Positions 44,926 through 55,944 of a stretch of DNA of 64,000 bases are shown piece after piece (within the stretch, counting starts at the first letter, position 1; each line of letters opens with the position of its first letter). A model generated the notes under the pieces. The model was given only the letters and a program-made list of their open reading frames with translations, ran no database searches and was not told the DNA's origin. Both the position numbers and the translations under genes were made by a program. The DNA comes from Ascarosepion bandense (taxonomy: Eukaryota; Mollusca; Cephalopoda; Sepiida; Sepiidae), in NCBI GenBank assembly GCA_037127315.1, contig JBBBDQ010000398.1, forward strand, positions 5,722,501-5,786,500. The letters run 5' to 3'.

Positions 44926-45535
44926 GAATTCTTTGTTTATCTCTTTTTATATCTTTTTTTCATCTTTTTTCTTTGTTTCTATTGATCTACGTCGCTTTCT
45001 TTTTTTTTCTTTCTTTCGTTTTCTATCTTTCTTTTGTTTCTCTGTTCTCTTACTTTTTCTCACTTTGTTTTTGCTTGTTTCATTGTATAATACTTTTCGA
45101 TCGTGCCAGTTCTTCATTTTATTTTTATTTCTATTCCTTCCTACTTTTTTTCTTCAACACTCTGTGTTTCTCTCGCTTTTCTTCTTTCTTTCTTTCTATC
45201 TTTCTTTTGTTCCTCTTACTTTTCCTCCCTTTATTTTTTACCTGATCGATTTTATTTTCCTTCTCTATTCCTTCCTACTTTTTTTCTTCAACACTGTGTT
45301 TCTCTCGCTTCTCTTTATTTTCCTCGTTCTTTTCCTTTTTTCTTTCTTTCTGTCTTTCTTTCTTTCTTTCTTTCTTTCTATTTCTCTTTCTTTTGATCCT
45401 CTTACTTTTCCTCTCCTTATTTTTTGATTGATTATATTTTTCTTCTCTATGGTCTTTTTCGTCTCTGTTTTTCCTTTCATTTTTTCTCTATCTCTTTCAG
45501 ATAGTTCTCTTGAATATTTTTTGTTTCTCTCGCTT

Positions 45536-45573
<38 letters not shown>

Positions 45574-45840
45574 CTCATCCATCTTTTCCGCTTTCTTTCT
45601 TTTGTTTCTCTCTTCTTTTACCTCGCTTCTCTTTCTTTTTGCTTGATTGATTGTATATTTCTTTTCTCTCCTCATTTTTTTAATCTCCAGCTCTCATTTC
45701 CTTTTATTTTTTCTGTAATTTCTCTAATATTATTTGTCTCCAATTTTATCTTTCTTTTTCTTTCATTTTTTTTCATTTATTTAATTATTTTGCTTTCTTC
45801 CATTGTCAGTCTTTGTTTTTTTTGTTTTGTTTTGTTTTTT
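44926..45840. repeat. polypyrimidine block
   Basis: T/C-rich on the plus strand with (TC)n at about 45540-45568 and (TTTC)n at about 45340-45378. All frames are low-complexity artefacts. Confidence 0.85.
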
Positions 45841-46015
45841 TAATCATATTAGCCCAAGCAAGGCGGTAATGCCACTGAAGCGCAGGGGGCTCGTAAGAAC
45901 GAAAAGATAGGAAAAGAGAAATCCGGGAATCACATCCTAAACAGGGAACAAGGTATGAGCCTCTACACCTGTTCAATAGATGTGGGTGGAGTGTGAACCG
46001 GGCGATAGTTTATTC
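45841..46015 (-). mobile_element. SINE-2 copy with NLR-A-type tail
   Basis: On the minus strand: 'aaactatcgcccggttcaca', 'acaggtgtagaggctcatac', 'ttgttccctgtttaggatgt', then the tail 'gagccccctgcgcttcagtg' to 'taatatgattaaaaaa'. It matches 34948-35130 along its whole length. Confidence 0.75.
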
Positions 46016-46532
46016 TATCTACTCCAATTATTTTATCGCTTTTAACTTTCATTCTTTCATTCTTTCTTTCTTTTTTTCTTCTTTATTCTTTCAGTTTTCT
46101 TTCTGTTGGCTATAGTTTTTTTTATCTTCGATGAATTTATTTTTTACTTTTTCATCTTCTTTTTTTCAGTATTTCTATCTTAATCTTTTTTCTCTTCTTA
46201 CGTATTTCCTACATTTTTCATTCATTCATTCATTCCTTCGATTTTTTCATGTTTTCTTACTTTATATTTTTCTTAACCTACATTTCTTCCGTCTTTTTTG
46301 CATTTTTGGCATTTACATCATTCTTTTTTCTTTTCTATTTCTCCCTCTACTCTCCTCATTTTTCTTTTTCATACTTTTCCTTTTTTTTTCCTCTTAATTT
46401 CTAGTTCGCTTTTCTCTCCTTTCTATTTTTTCTAACTCTCCTCTTATTTCTTTTTCACATTCTTTCCCTTTCCTTTTCTTATTTCCACCTTTGTCGTCTC
46501 TCTTTGTTCTTTTTTTTATCTCGCTTTTTTCT
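46016..46532. repeat. polypyrimidine tract
   Basis: T/C-rich on the plus strand. Low-complexity frames only. Confidence 0.8.
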
Positions 46533-46880
46533 CTTACCATCCGCCTGTGCATTGAATTCTGCTATCACATCTGGTTGGATGGCGCTGCTATTCATCAGAA
46601 AATCTACAATGTGATCGATGCCGACCTGGTAGCTCAGATCCAATCACATTCTTCCCTACGTAATGTGGCTACCCTCTGTCACTTCGACAAATTCTTTCAC
46701 GGTTTCTGCTCTAATGAGCTTGTCTCCCTGGTGCCCCCGCCCTCTACATGCATTTACTCGGGTTATTAGACTAGCAACGAGGTTAGATTGTTTTACATTG
46801 AAAGCAATCAAATGTAACCACAACTGCTATTCTAATAGCTTCTCTTCTCGCACATCCCGTTTGTGGAATTCCCTTTCGTT

Positions 46881-47087
46881 GAATACCCTTGGGAAAGGTA
46901 TTAATCCGTCTCTTCCTTCCAGTTACGGGTTAAATAGCAGAACAGATTGGGTTCTATAGCCTCGGTCAGTAACCAGTCTACCGCAGAAAGCAATGGCAAC
47001 CTACTGCGGGATAATCTTCTGCCCAGTCAGTCATGTCTCTTTCGAGACATTATCGCCCAAGCGTGTATCACGTATGGCACTTGACTG
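46881..47087 (+). mobile_element. SINE-1, headless copy (first of tandem pair)
   Basis: It starts inside the SINE body at 'aatacccttgggaaaggtat' and runs to the tail '...ggcacttgactg'. The tRNA-like head is missing. Confidence 0.88.
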
Positions 47088-47270
47088 TTTATTCCTTCCA
47101 GTTATGGCTTAAATAACAGGACAGATTGGGTTCTATAGCCTTCGTCGGCAACCAGTCTACCACAGAAAGCAATGGCAACCTACTGCGGGATAATTTTCTA
47201 CCCAGTCAGTCATGTCTCCTTCGAGACATGATCGCCCAAGCGTGTTTCACGTATGCCACTTAACTGACTG
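47088..47270 (+). mobile_element. SINE-1, headless copy (second of tandem pair)
   Basis: It starts at 'tttattccttccagttatgg', slightly further into the body, and runs to 'taactgactg'. It lies directly after the first copy in the same orientation. Confidence 0.88.
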
Positions 47271-47560
47271 ATACTTGCTTCCCTGACTGCTACAATCTCC
47301 AATAATTTAAATGTAATGTCAATTGCCATCTCCTCTCTCTCTCTGACTTGCATCCTTTTCCCTAATAACCCTTGTATTATGATCTTTTTTCCGTCCACTC
47401 TCATGCAGCTCTCTTCACATCAGTGTTCTCATTCTTCTCCTACCCAATTTTGACGTCTCCTGTAGCTTGTCCCTTTTTTTCATCACTCTTCTCTTATGTA
47501 ACCCTCTGCGCACCAGTGGTAGTACTGTTTTGCTTGGGTTGAAATGATAATAAAAAAAAT

Positions 47561-47959
47561 CAGTTCCACGTCATTTGTGCTTTTGTGTATATTCTTCCTC
47601 TGTTGTTTTGTATTTTCAATGTTCTCTCCGTTTTAGTTTCTGTCGATATTCCTTATCAATTTTTATTCCTCCATTTTTCTAGCTTCCCCTCCTTTCTTTT
47701 TACATTTTTTAATCCAATCTAATTGTTTCAACTCGCTTAGATTCCATAACTGATATACCATTGAGATCCTCCCGTTTGACCCCGTCGTAATCTGTCTTAT
47801 TCGAAATTAATTCAAAAGATAACAGCTTTGTACATTTTTAAAATTAATCTTCTATATAATTCTCAGATGATATACAAATAATAGAGACCTTTTCGAAGCC
47901 TCCTGGTTTTTATGTTCTGTGTACAAACAGATCATTGGCGATCATAGCTCACCACTATT
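47561..47959. other. unassigned DNA
   Basis: Nothing recognised. Confidence 0.4.
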
Positions 47960-48360
47960 CACTGTCCTTTATAACTCTTAATAAAGTATGCCATTTGATG
48001 TCTCCTAAAACTTGTTCCGTCATCCATTTACTCAAGATCATTTTCTATGGTATACATAGTTTTTCTTTATCCCTTTTGCTTTTAATTTGTCCTGTGAGTA
48101 CCAAATTTTCCAATCTCTCTGTTCTCATTATGCGCGCTAAGAATTTCAGTCGTCTCTTCATGATGTTAATTATACTTCTGTATTACGTTGAATGTCTTCT
48201 AAAACTTTGGGAAGATTGTCCAGCGTTCACACTTAATACGTAACGGTCCAGTAACCTTTTTCTTGGTTTCCAAATACTGCTGTTTCTTAATGCTTTGCGT
48301 AACTCTTGAAGGAAATGTTTTGCTATCCCAATCAGCTTTCGGATTTAATAAGAGAGAAAG
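47960..48360 (-). pseudogene. RTE-A LINE, strongly diverged 3' fragment
   Basis: The plus strand follows the antisense of RTE-A with many changes ('ctgtgagtaccaaattttcc', 'cattatgcgcgctaagaatt', 'gaagattgtccagcg', 'gcgtaactcttgaagg'). It is the most decayed of the RTE-A copies in the window. No (GAA)n tail is seen. Confidence 0.65.
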
Positions 48361-48835
48361 AGAATAAAAAACAGAAGTGAATGAAGACAGAGAGAACGAG
48401 TGACAATGCAGAAAAGATGGAAAGTACAAAGAGAGATGTAGAACTATATATATCGGGATACATTCAAATAATCTGAGTGAGGGGATATGCCATCATTGTA
48501 TACAAAGCGATAGAATGAGAAAATGAGAGAGGGTATGTGAGAGAGGGAGAGAGAGTGGGATCATTTAATTTGCAAAGACAGTGAGAAGGAATTCAAAAAG
48601 TATAGAGAAGGAGAGGTCTACAGAGAAAATTTCAAGAAAGCAAATAGATTAAAACATAGAGGGTAATAGACATTAAGTAAAAGCAACATGAGAGAGAATG
48701 AGTGAGAGAGAAATAAATAAAGAGAGAAAAATGAGAAATATAGGGAAAATCAATATGGTAGAAAATTCTGCACCTTGATTAAGTGTCCATATCAGCAGAT
48801 GGATTGTGAGTTTTTATTTTATTTTTTTTTTTTGC
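48361..48835. repeat. GA-rich tract
   Basis: Purine-rich sequence with short (GA)n runs. A T-run lies at about 48818-48831. Confidence 0.7.
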
Positions 48836-49740
48836 TATCAAGTAGCGTCCGACAAAATGCATTCTGCCTTCTCGTAAGATTGTAGAAATATCAGGGATGG
48901 GTCCACACAGATGTTGTAACCAAGTGAAGTAAGTATATCTCTCAGCATTTACTGGAAGGTTGTCTCCAAGGGATGTTAAGTATAACTCTCATCATCTGAG
49001 TGTAGACGCCATCAAGCTTAGACTCTAGGGTTTAAAATTGTAGAAATATCAGGGATGGGTCCACACAGCTGTGATTTAGTTGAATGTTGTCTCCAAGGGA
49101 TGATAAGTATAACGCTCAGCATCTCAGTGTAGACGCCATCAAGCTTAGACTCTAGGGTTTAAAATTGTAGAAATATCAGGGATGGGTCCACAGAGCTGTG
49201 ATTTAGTTGGATGTTGTCTCCAAGAGATGTTAAGTATAACTCTCAGCATCTGAGTGTAGACGCTATCAAGCTTAGACTCTAGGGTTTAAAATTGTAGAAA
49301 TATCAGCGATGGGTACGTAGTTGTGATTTAGTTGGATGTTGTCTCCAAGAGATGATAACTCTCAGTATCCGAGGATAAACTCCATCAACCATAGACTCTA
49401 GGCTTTAAGATTATATAAATAACAGGCATGGCCACATAGAGCGGTGATTTAGTTGAATGTTGTCTCAAAGAGGTGATAAGTATAGCTATCAATGTAGGTT
49501 TAATCAAATGTCTTAGTTAACGTACAAACAGTGGCACCGTAGCTTAACACCGGCTCCACAGTGTCTCAAAATAAAATTCATTTGAGATTGTCTGGTAAAT
49601 TAGATTTCCAAACTAAATCCATTTTATTCAATGAGACCCAGACTTTATCTCTGAAAATTTTTATATCCTTTTCATTAGAATATTTTTCGTTTCCTCTGTG
49701 TAAAATATTCGACAGATTTTACAGATCTAGATGAGGTTTA
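48836..49740 (-). pseudogene. reverse-transcriptase C-terminal remnant containing a 127-bp tandem array
   Basis: Minus strand: SNEKDIKIFRDKVWVSLNKM and DLVWKSNLPDNLK (about 49695-49570), DTVEPVLSYGATVCTLTKTF (about 49565-49510), then the repeated unit, and finally DISTILREGRMHFVGR (about 48885-48840). This is the post-catalytic region of a non-LTR RT (YG..WTLT, then R.RFAGH-type motifs), from a family different from NLR-A and RTE-A. The unit reads LDGVYTEMLSVILIIPWRQH then STKSQLCGPIPDISTI and occurs about 4.5 times (starts at about 48882, 49038, 49165, 49292, 49411). Unit length is 42 codons plus one base, so the frame changes at each repeat. Correct RT sequence flanks both sides, so the array grew inside the element. 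Confidence 0.75.
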
Positions 49741-50332
49741 GACATATTTTCCTCTAGTATTTCTGTCAAATGAGTTGCCGAATTAAGATATAGAAGATTA
49801 TCGTTGCATTGACGTTTTAAATGCAATATCTATTCTGGCTTCTAATAATTCAAGGCGTAAGCGCCACTAGATGTGTAGATGTTTACGAATTGTGGTCGTT
49901 GTATAGAGATGAAAGATCAATACGTGTAAGAAATAATTGGATCAGTTGCCAGAGAATAAAACCGTAATTTTACACATCGACGAGAGTCCTCGGTGAAAGC
50001 TAACGCAAGATCCAGATTCCACTCACAAAATATGGCAGTAAAGTAGACCCGATACGATACAGGTGACGATTAAGAGCTGCATTAAGGTCCGGTTCCCTGG
50101 ATAATAGCGGAATGACGCTAACGCATAAAATGATTGCAGTCGTTAATTAGTAGACAAACAAGCGTGGAAGGAATATAAGTGTCGTCTACCCAGAATAATC
50201 AGAACTTTTTGAGTCAGAAACATCACGACTAACCTGGTTGCTAGGCAGCGATAAAAACTCGCTCAAAATCGAGGAGCAAGTGGAACATGTGACGATCTGA
50301 TTTTTCCAGTCCTGACTTTAACAGAAGAGTTG
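49741..50332. other. unassigned DNA
   Basis: The first part may be further RT remnant on the minus strand. The rest is unassigned. Confidence 0.4.
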
Positions 50333-50581
50333 TGGTATAATGGCTATCGGTAGAGCCGAGTTCGAATTCTAGTTGAATTCGTTCTATTCACTTACGGGCA
50401 AATACGCTTGGAAAATATGAGACCATTTCTTTTTCCTCCAGCTATGGGTTAAAGCGCAGAACAGATTGGGTTTTATAGCTATGGTTGGCAACCAGTCTAC
50501 TGCAGAAAGAAATGTCATTCTACTGCAGAAAAATCATCTGCCGTATTAGTCATGAATCAAAAGAGACATGATCGCCTAAGT
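50333..50581 (+). mobile_element. SINE-1 copy with a shortened head
   Basis: 'gttgtggtataatggctatc' is followed directly by 'gccgagttcgaattctagtt', so about 15 bases between A and B boxes found in other copies are missing. The body runs to 'gatcgcctaag'; the last part of the tail is lost. Confidence 0.85.
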
Positions 50582-51149
50582 AATCAAAAATTCAAAGGTT
50601 TGTAAATTATCTGATCTGGGGAATAATTTCGAGAAGAAGTGTATTTTTATAAAAAAAAAAATTTGCAAACTGGCTAGCAAAAGAAAAATAGACATTGTTT
50701 TGATAAATATTTGATTGTTGTTAAAGTTAAAAGTGCGGGCAAAACTCCCCGTGTCAGGAAAATATTTGATTGTTTTGAAACCAGCGTAGCCAAGATCAAA
50801 TAATGTGTGCATTACCCTGAAATGGTAAAAAAACAATGTGTCAAAATATGACGTATTCGTTTATTTAAGAGACATTTTAGTAGTAGTAGTCGTACAGACG
50901 GCCGAGAGTTGAGATCGGAAGTTATACCGAGTGAAACACAAGAAAAACCGCAGACGCGGAAAAACTGGCTGGTTCGATGCGTGTATGATGACACCTTAGA
51001 ATCTATCTGCTACTCTATGCCACGTCATCGGAGGAATAAAGGAAATTTTGTATGCCTTTATTTAGAAATACGTGTTACAGTCGTTATTTTACTAATTGAG
51101 TATATCGTCATCTTTGTCAGCGTGAAAAGGGAAAGCGATTTATAATAGA
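50582..51149. other. unassigned DNA
   Basis: The frames at 50576-50836, 50812-50994 and 50909-51145 have no recognised similarity. Confidence 0.4.
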
Positions 51150-52965
51150 GAAGATCACGACATGGAACGGAGTACAGCGAACTACACAAGGAAATAAGAA
51201 GAAAATGTAGGCAGGCTAAAGAGAAATGGCTCAATGACAAATGTGCAGAAGTAGAGAGATTGAGCAGGAATAATAAAGCAGACATGCATAAGGAAATAAA
51301 AGAACTGACAGGACAAAAACCTGCTCTTCAACAGGATGTCTAAAATCTAATGATGGAACAATCATTTTGGAGAAAGAGGAAATACTCCAACGATGGGAAG
51401 AATATATAAAAGATCATTTCAACAAGACAGACTAACCAATAATACGCAAAGATGAGGACGGACCGGGAATATGAAAGTCTGAAGTGGAATCTGCAGTAGT
51501 CAAACTGAATAGAAACAAATCAACGGGACCAGACGGCATAGTCATAGATCTGCTGATAGCCCAGGAAAAATTTGGTATAGAAAAAATTACTGAAATAATA
51601 AGTGAAACATATAATAGTGGTGTTATACCAGATGATCACAGCAAGTCTATCTTCATAGCATTACCTAAGAAGCCAGTTGCAAATGAGTGCGAACTCCACA
51701 GAACCATCAGTTTAATGAACCATATAACAAAACTGATCGTGCGAATCCTGATGAATAGAGCGAGAAGCAGAATCAGGCTAGAGGTAGGACAAGAACAGTG
51801 TGGTTTCGTTAAAGACACGGGAACAATGAATGCTATATTTATGATTAGGATGCTCTTCGAAAGGGCAATACAAATGAAGAAGGACTTATACATGTGCTTT
51901 ATTGATTATGCGAAGGCCTTTTTAAAAATACTCCACAAAAAATGATGGAGATGCTCGGTATCCTGGACATATTTGGGAAAGACTTGAGAGTAATAAAGAA
52001 TCTTTACTGGTAGCAAGCGGCTTGCATACGGACAGGTAATGAATTGAGTAGACATACAAAGATAGAAAGGGGCGTAAGACAAAGATGTGTCTTTTCACCG
52101 GATCTGTTCAACTTGTACAGCGAGAATATTTTGAGGACCCTAGAAGTTAAGCCTGAATTCGTAATCGGAGGCCACAATTTAAACAACCTAAGGTACGCAG
52201 ATGATACAGTGCTGATAGCAGACACAGAAAGGAAACTACAAGACCTCTTACAGAAGGTAGCAGGAGAAAGTAACAAGAAAAGACTAGAAATAAAATGCAC
52301 GAAAACCGAATGCATGGTCATCAATAAAAAGGGCAGCCCAAAATGCCAAATACAGGCCGAGGATACCAGAATCAAGCAGGTACAAACATTTAAATACCTG
52401 GGAAGCGTTATAACGGAAGACGGAAAGTGCGACACAGAGATCACAGGAATTGGCATGTCGAAGGAAACATTCCAGAAGTTGAGTAAGGTATTAAGAAACC
52501 GGACAATTTCGCTAGAAACTAGGAAGAGAGTACTGGATTGCTACGTGATGTCCGTCCTTCAATATGACAGTGAATGCTGGACAATACCATCAAAGAGGAA
52601 GGAAAACCTTGAAGCAACTGAAATGTGGTCCTACAGAAGGATTCTGCGAATATGATGGATCGAGCTTGTGAGCAATGATGAGGTCTTGGAAATGATGGAA
52701 ACAAAAAAGAAATTAAGACAGCTGAACTTCCTGGGACATGCAATGAGGAAGGAGGGCCTGGAGAATCTGATACTAACAGGCCAGATAGAGGGAAAAAGAG
52801 ATAGGAGAAAGCAACAGATAACATATTTGAAGGACCTAATCAGGTGGATGACAGAACGAGGGTTGCACGGTGCAACAGGAGAAGGCGTGCCCAGAGCCAC
52901 CATGGATAGGGAAACGTGGAAACGTGGAAAGCCATGATCGCCTACGTCCTGAAGTTTTGGAACCC
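51150..52965 (+). pseudogene. RTE-A LINE, longest copy: reverse transcriptase and C-terminal region
   Basis: The coding strand reads in order KLHKEIRRKCRQAKEKWLN-type sequence (about 51180-51300), NRNKSTGPDGI and IALPKK (51484-51680), QCGFVKDTGTMNAIF, FIDYAKAF (51898-51921, RT box with a catalytic Asp), GVRQRCVFSPDLFNLY (about 52070-52120; relatives have GVRQGC), RYADDTVL (YADD at 52194-52205, catalytic), FKYLGSVITEDGKCDTEI, LDCYVMSVLQYDSECWT, then HAMRKEGLENLILTGQIEGK and RETWKRG. It resembles RTE/BovB-type RTs. Lesions: frameshift near 51320, stops near 51433 and 51470, frameshift near 51930, stop near 52015, frameshift near 52650. The 5' endonuclease domain is missing (truncation) and no (GAA)n tail follows 52965. 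Not functional. Confidence 0.9.
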
Positions 52966-53210
52966 CATCGTCGAATTAATAATCATCGTTCCATTGAAGT
53001 TTATTCAACATATATGTCGCTTTGATAGCAGTTTAATTTTTATTGTATTGGTATAGAGTATACAACATATATCAAAATAATAATCGTTTTTGACTAACTG
53101 ATAGGGTCTATTACGAACGTGGTATCTATGTTTGTTTTGATTGACTATCAAGAGGGTGTTTCTATACTTAACTTTTCTCAACGTGCACATATCTTAGGCG
53201 TGGTTATGTA
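52966..53210. other. unassigned DNA
   Basis: Nothing recognised. Confidence 0.4.
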
Positions 53211-53610
53211 TCAACCGCTTGTTCCTATGTTGAGAGTGAGTGCACCCTGCGGCCAATAGTAATCTTTTCAGTTAACCCACTTATTTCTTTAATATCCAAG
53301 GTCAATGGTGTTCTTATGTTTAGGGTGCGTACAACTTGCGACCAGGTGGAATCTTTTAAGTCACCTCACTAATTCACTTGATTTCTTTAATATCCAAGGT
53401 CGATCGTGTTCTTAAAGTGAAGGTGGGTGCAATTTGCGGCCACGAGTATCTTTTAGGTCAATCCAGTTATTCACCCGAGTTTTTTATTATCTAAGGTCGA
53501 TCGTGTTCTTATGTTGAGGGTGCGTGCAACTTGCGATCAGGAGTAATCTTTTAAGTCAACCCACTTATTCACCTGAGTTCTTTAATATCTAAGGACGATT
53601 CCATTATCTG
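53211..53610. repeat. 98-bp tandem repeat, about four units
   Basis: The landmark 'aatat.yaaggtcgat.gtg' recurs at about 53291, 53389, 53487 and 53584 with intervals of 97-98 bp. Each unit also has 'gggtgcgtgcaacttgcg' and 'atcttttaagtcaaccca'. Units differ at roughly 10-20 percent, so the array is older than the 118-bp one. Confidence 0.9.
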
Positions 53611-54682
53611 CGGGGAGCCCAGTAAATATTGAAGTCATCACTGATCAACCGCGTCCAGAATGTTATGACTAAAAATTTCATACCGACCATCTGTTATTTT
53701 CTCGCTTGCATCTAATAATGCATCTGTTCTCCCACTATTGTTTTTTCACTTTCTGCATCGTCTCTTTCCCGCATTGAAGTAGACAAAAATATGAGCATCG
53801 TGCAACTCCCGCCCAGACATGACAAAAATACTCCATTTTCGGTTTTATTTCCTTTATAGGAAGAAGGCAATCCTATCCAGTGTGGTGTATCCTTATTCGC
53901 ACCAGCGCGATCTACCAATAGATCAATCTAGAATTCTCTTCAGTTCGCGAATGAGTGAGTTTCGAAGCCAATCAGTTGTTAAGCCATGAGCCTAAGTACA
54001 AAAAATGTTTCATTATTATTTTTAGAAAAATTATAGGATTTATTATTCAACATACAAAATACTCCCAACATTAAAAAAAGATTACAATAATAAATACTAT
54101 TTTAATAAAAATGCGATATTGTTTTTTGCATATCTTATTTTAAATTTTTTATATTTCATCGATTGGTTTGCGAAATTGAATTAAAAGTAGATTATGTAAT
54201 TCTTGAGGAAAAAGGTTAGTATTTTCTGACATTTTTCTAAATATTGAGAGGATATCATAACGGCTGATGCGTGATGCCAAACGATTCTAGTGGTTTGTAG
54301 AGGTTAAATGCAGAGATTTACATTCGGTTTCCGTCGAAATCTTGCTCACGATCCGAGTAAAGGAACCTTCAGGTATCTAGCGCAGAAGCGAGCCGGTATG
54401 ACTCGTTTCTTTGATTCCTATATGTAGGAAGTAATGAAGACTTACCAGGGTGAGGCAACAGTGTCTGTCGTTCTAAGGCGCGAATGCCCCATTTATCTCC
54501 GCATTTATATCCACCTTTCAGGAGTGGAAGGATTAGGGGAAGCCTTTTTTGTGCTGATCTAATTTGTTAACCGACCTAAGCAGAGAGGATTGCAAAGGAC
54601 AGACATTTTCTTTTGCACCCTGGCTCATTCTGATAGCTCGAATTAATTTTCGAGATATAAACCCTTTTTTTTTCTTTTTTTA
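53611..54682. other. unassigned DNA with one diverged dispersed repeat
   Basis: 53875-53990 is weakly similar to 56075-56200 (shared 'tagatcaatctagaattctc'-like and 'gtgagttt.gaagc' landmarks). The rest is AT-rich and unassigned. Confidence 0.4.
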
Positions 54683-55140
54683 TCGTATCGCCCCGAGCAA
54701 GGCGGTAACGCCACTGATGTGCAGGGGGCTACATAAGAGTAAAAACATTAGATAGGAACAGAATAAAGACAACGACGAACCAGTTAAGGATAGAAATACA
54801 AGTATGATGACAGTTGAAAAGGTAGAGAGAAAAGAAAAGATATACAGGGTAGTGTAGAAAGAACTAGAGACAAGAGGTTAAGAGATGGGTATTGACATTG
54901 CATTTACATTCCTGGAGGTTGTAGCCGTCAGGAAAGCAAGAATATGGAAACGAGTTCCACAGGAGAGAAGTGCGATAAAAGAAGCTGAAGGAGTAGAATT
55001 GTTGTCTGGATTTGGTTAATCTAACTGTGAATGGGTGGAGCCCAGTTGCCAGTCTGGTTGCACGAGTAAACACCTGTGGCAGGGACAGCAGTGACTTAAG
55101 TTCGTTTGAGCAGAAGCCATGAAAATATTTATAGCTATTT
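54683..55140 (-). pseudogene. NLR-A LINE, C-terminal tail and 3' end
   Basis: The minus strand reads KYFHGFCSNELKSLLSLPQV, FTRATRLATGLHPFTVRLTK and FYRTSLLWNSFPYSCFPDGY (within frame 54864-55412), then the 3' tail at 54683-54745 (plus strand 'cgccccgagcaaggcggtaa'). The tail variant is the one found on SINE-2 at 35070. The N-terminal part of that frame (55140-55412) is unrelated flanking DNA. Confidence 0.85.
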
Positions 55141-55429
55141 ATACCTGAGAGCTTGATATAGGGCGTGCATAATATTTTTTTATCACCGCTTTTATAAATC
55201 GGATTCCCTTTGTGACAAAATAGTATGCTCTGACGAGAATCAAAAGAAACGACTTTGTCGAAACAGTTCAAAGCATGTCGAAGATAAAAATTAATCGAAG
55301 GATCCTTGGCCGTGGTAGACATCGCGATGTAACGGAGAAAAACATATTTCCATGTGTGAATATTCCTCAAACTAAGAAGATTGATTCTGTGCAAACTGTC
55401 GGGACGCAGCATATTGCAATGTAAATGAA

Positions 55430-55690
55430 AGTCTGGCCGTAGGCGAAAAAAACTGATTTAAAGAAGGCAAGACAGCAGTCTGACCGAAATTCTAAAATAA
55501 TTCCGCTGAAGAAGCTTAAACAACGAGTTCATCAGAGGAAAACCAAAATCTTAAATGATCTTAAATTGATTTGGCAGGAGGAATGAGATCGAATTAGTGT
55601 TAATTTCTGCAAGAGACTTATATCAAAGTATTCCAAACGTCTCAGTGCTGTCATATTAAATAATGTTTAGTTGATTACATATTTAGCGTT
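55430..55690 (+). pseudogene. Tc1-type transposase C-terminus, highly decayed
   Basis: Plus strand: QQSDRNSKIIPLKKLKQRVH then QRKTKILNDLKLIWQEE, a stop, then DRISVNFCKRLISKYSKRLS and AVILNN (about 55470-55665). Spacing and residues match the Tc1 family end (SPDLNP.E..W..LK.RVH, then EEW..I......LV.S..KRL.AVI). The SPDLNP motif with its catalytic acidic position is degraded to SDRNS. No terminal repeats found. Upstream 55141-55430 is unassigned. Confidence 0.6.
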
Positions 55691-55944
55691 TTTTTTTTTA
55701 TATGAGTCCTAAAATTTTCTAGTTTTAGTAGCAGCAACAGTTAACATGAATATCGAATATTCGGAAAGAAAATAATGGCGAAATCATGATGTTGACGTTT
55801 CACACTACTTCAAATAAAAGGTTAGGATAGAAAAATCTAATCAATAATGGAACTTTCAAGAACTCACAGGCCTTGAGAAATCTGCTTGTCTGAAAAATGT
55901 TTCTAAGAGAAAGAATTTATAAATTCTGCCAGAAAAAAACTGTC
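55691..55944. other. unassigned DNA
   Basis: Nothing recognised. Confidence 0.4.

Larger units (their letters stand above)
46533..47560 (+). pseudogene. NLR-A LINE C-terminal region to 3' tail, interrupted by two SINE-1 fragments
   Basis: 46533-46880 reads the EFCYHIW block, the HGFCSNELVSL equivalent and the FSSRTSRLWNSLS tail (frame 46663-46959). After the SINEs, 47271-47560 continues 'atacttgcttccctgactgc' and ends with the NLR-A tail and an A-run. The interruption lies at the same internal point that is continuous in the copies at 22530 and 34140. Confidence 0.85.

Noticed and set aside
44926..45840. Idea that pyrimidine/purine blocks are expansions of RTE-A (GAA)n tails
   Set aside because: It fits the blocks near 5.0 kb and 59.6 kb in strand sense, but the block after the plus-strand RTE-A copy ending at 44925 has the opposite strand bias, so no general rule holds.
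53211..53610. CRISPR-like or coding repeat
   Set aside because: The entire 98-bp unit is repeated with diffuse divergence; no spacer/repeat alternation and no open frame.
54420..54470. U1-snRNA-like start (ACTTACC) near 54440
   Set aside because: Only the first seven bases resemble U1; downstream sequence does not match and no snRNA promoter elements were seen.
54864..55412. 182-codon minus-strand frame as a possible gene
   Set aside because: The C-terminal half is the NLR-A protein end; the N-terminal half is unrelated flanking DNA read through by chance.
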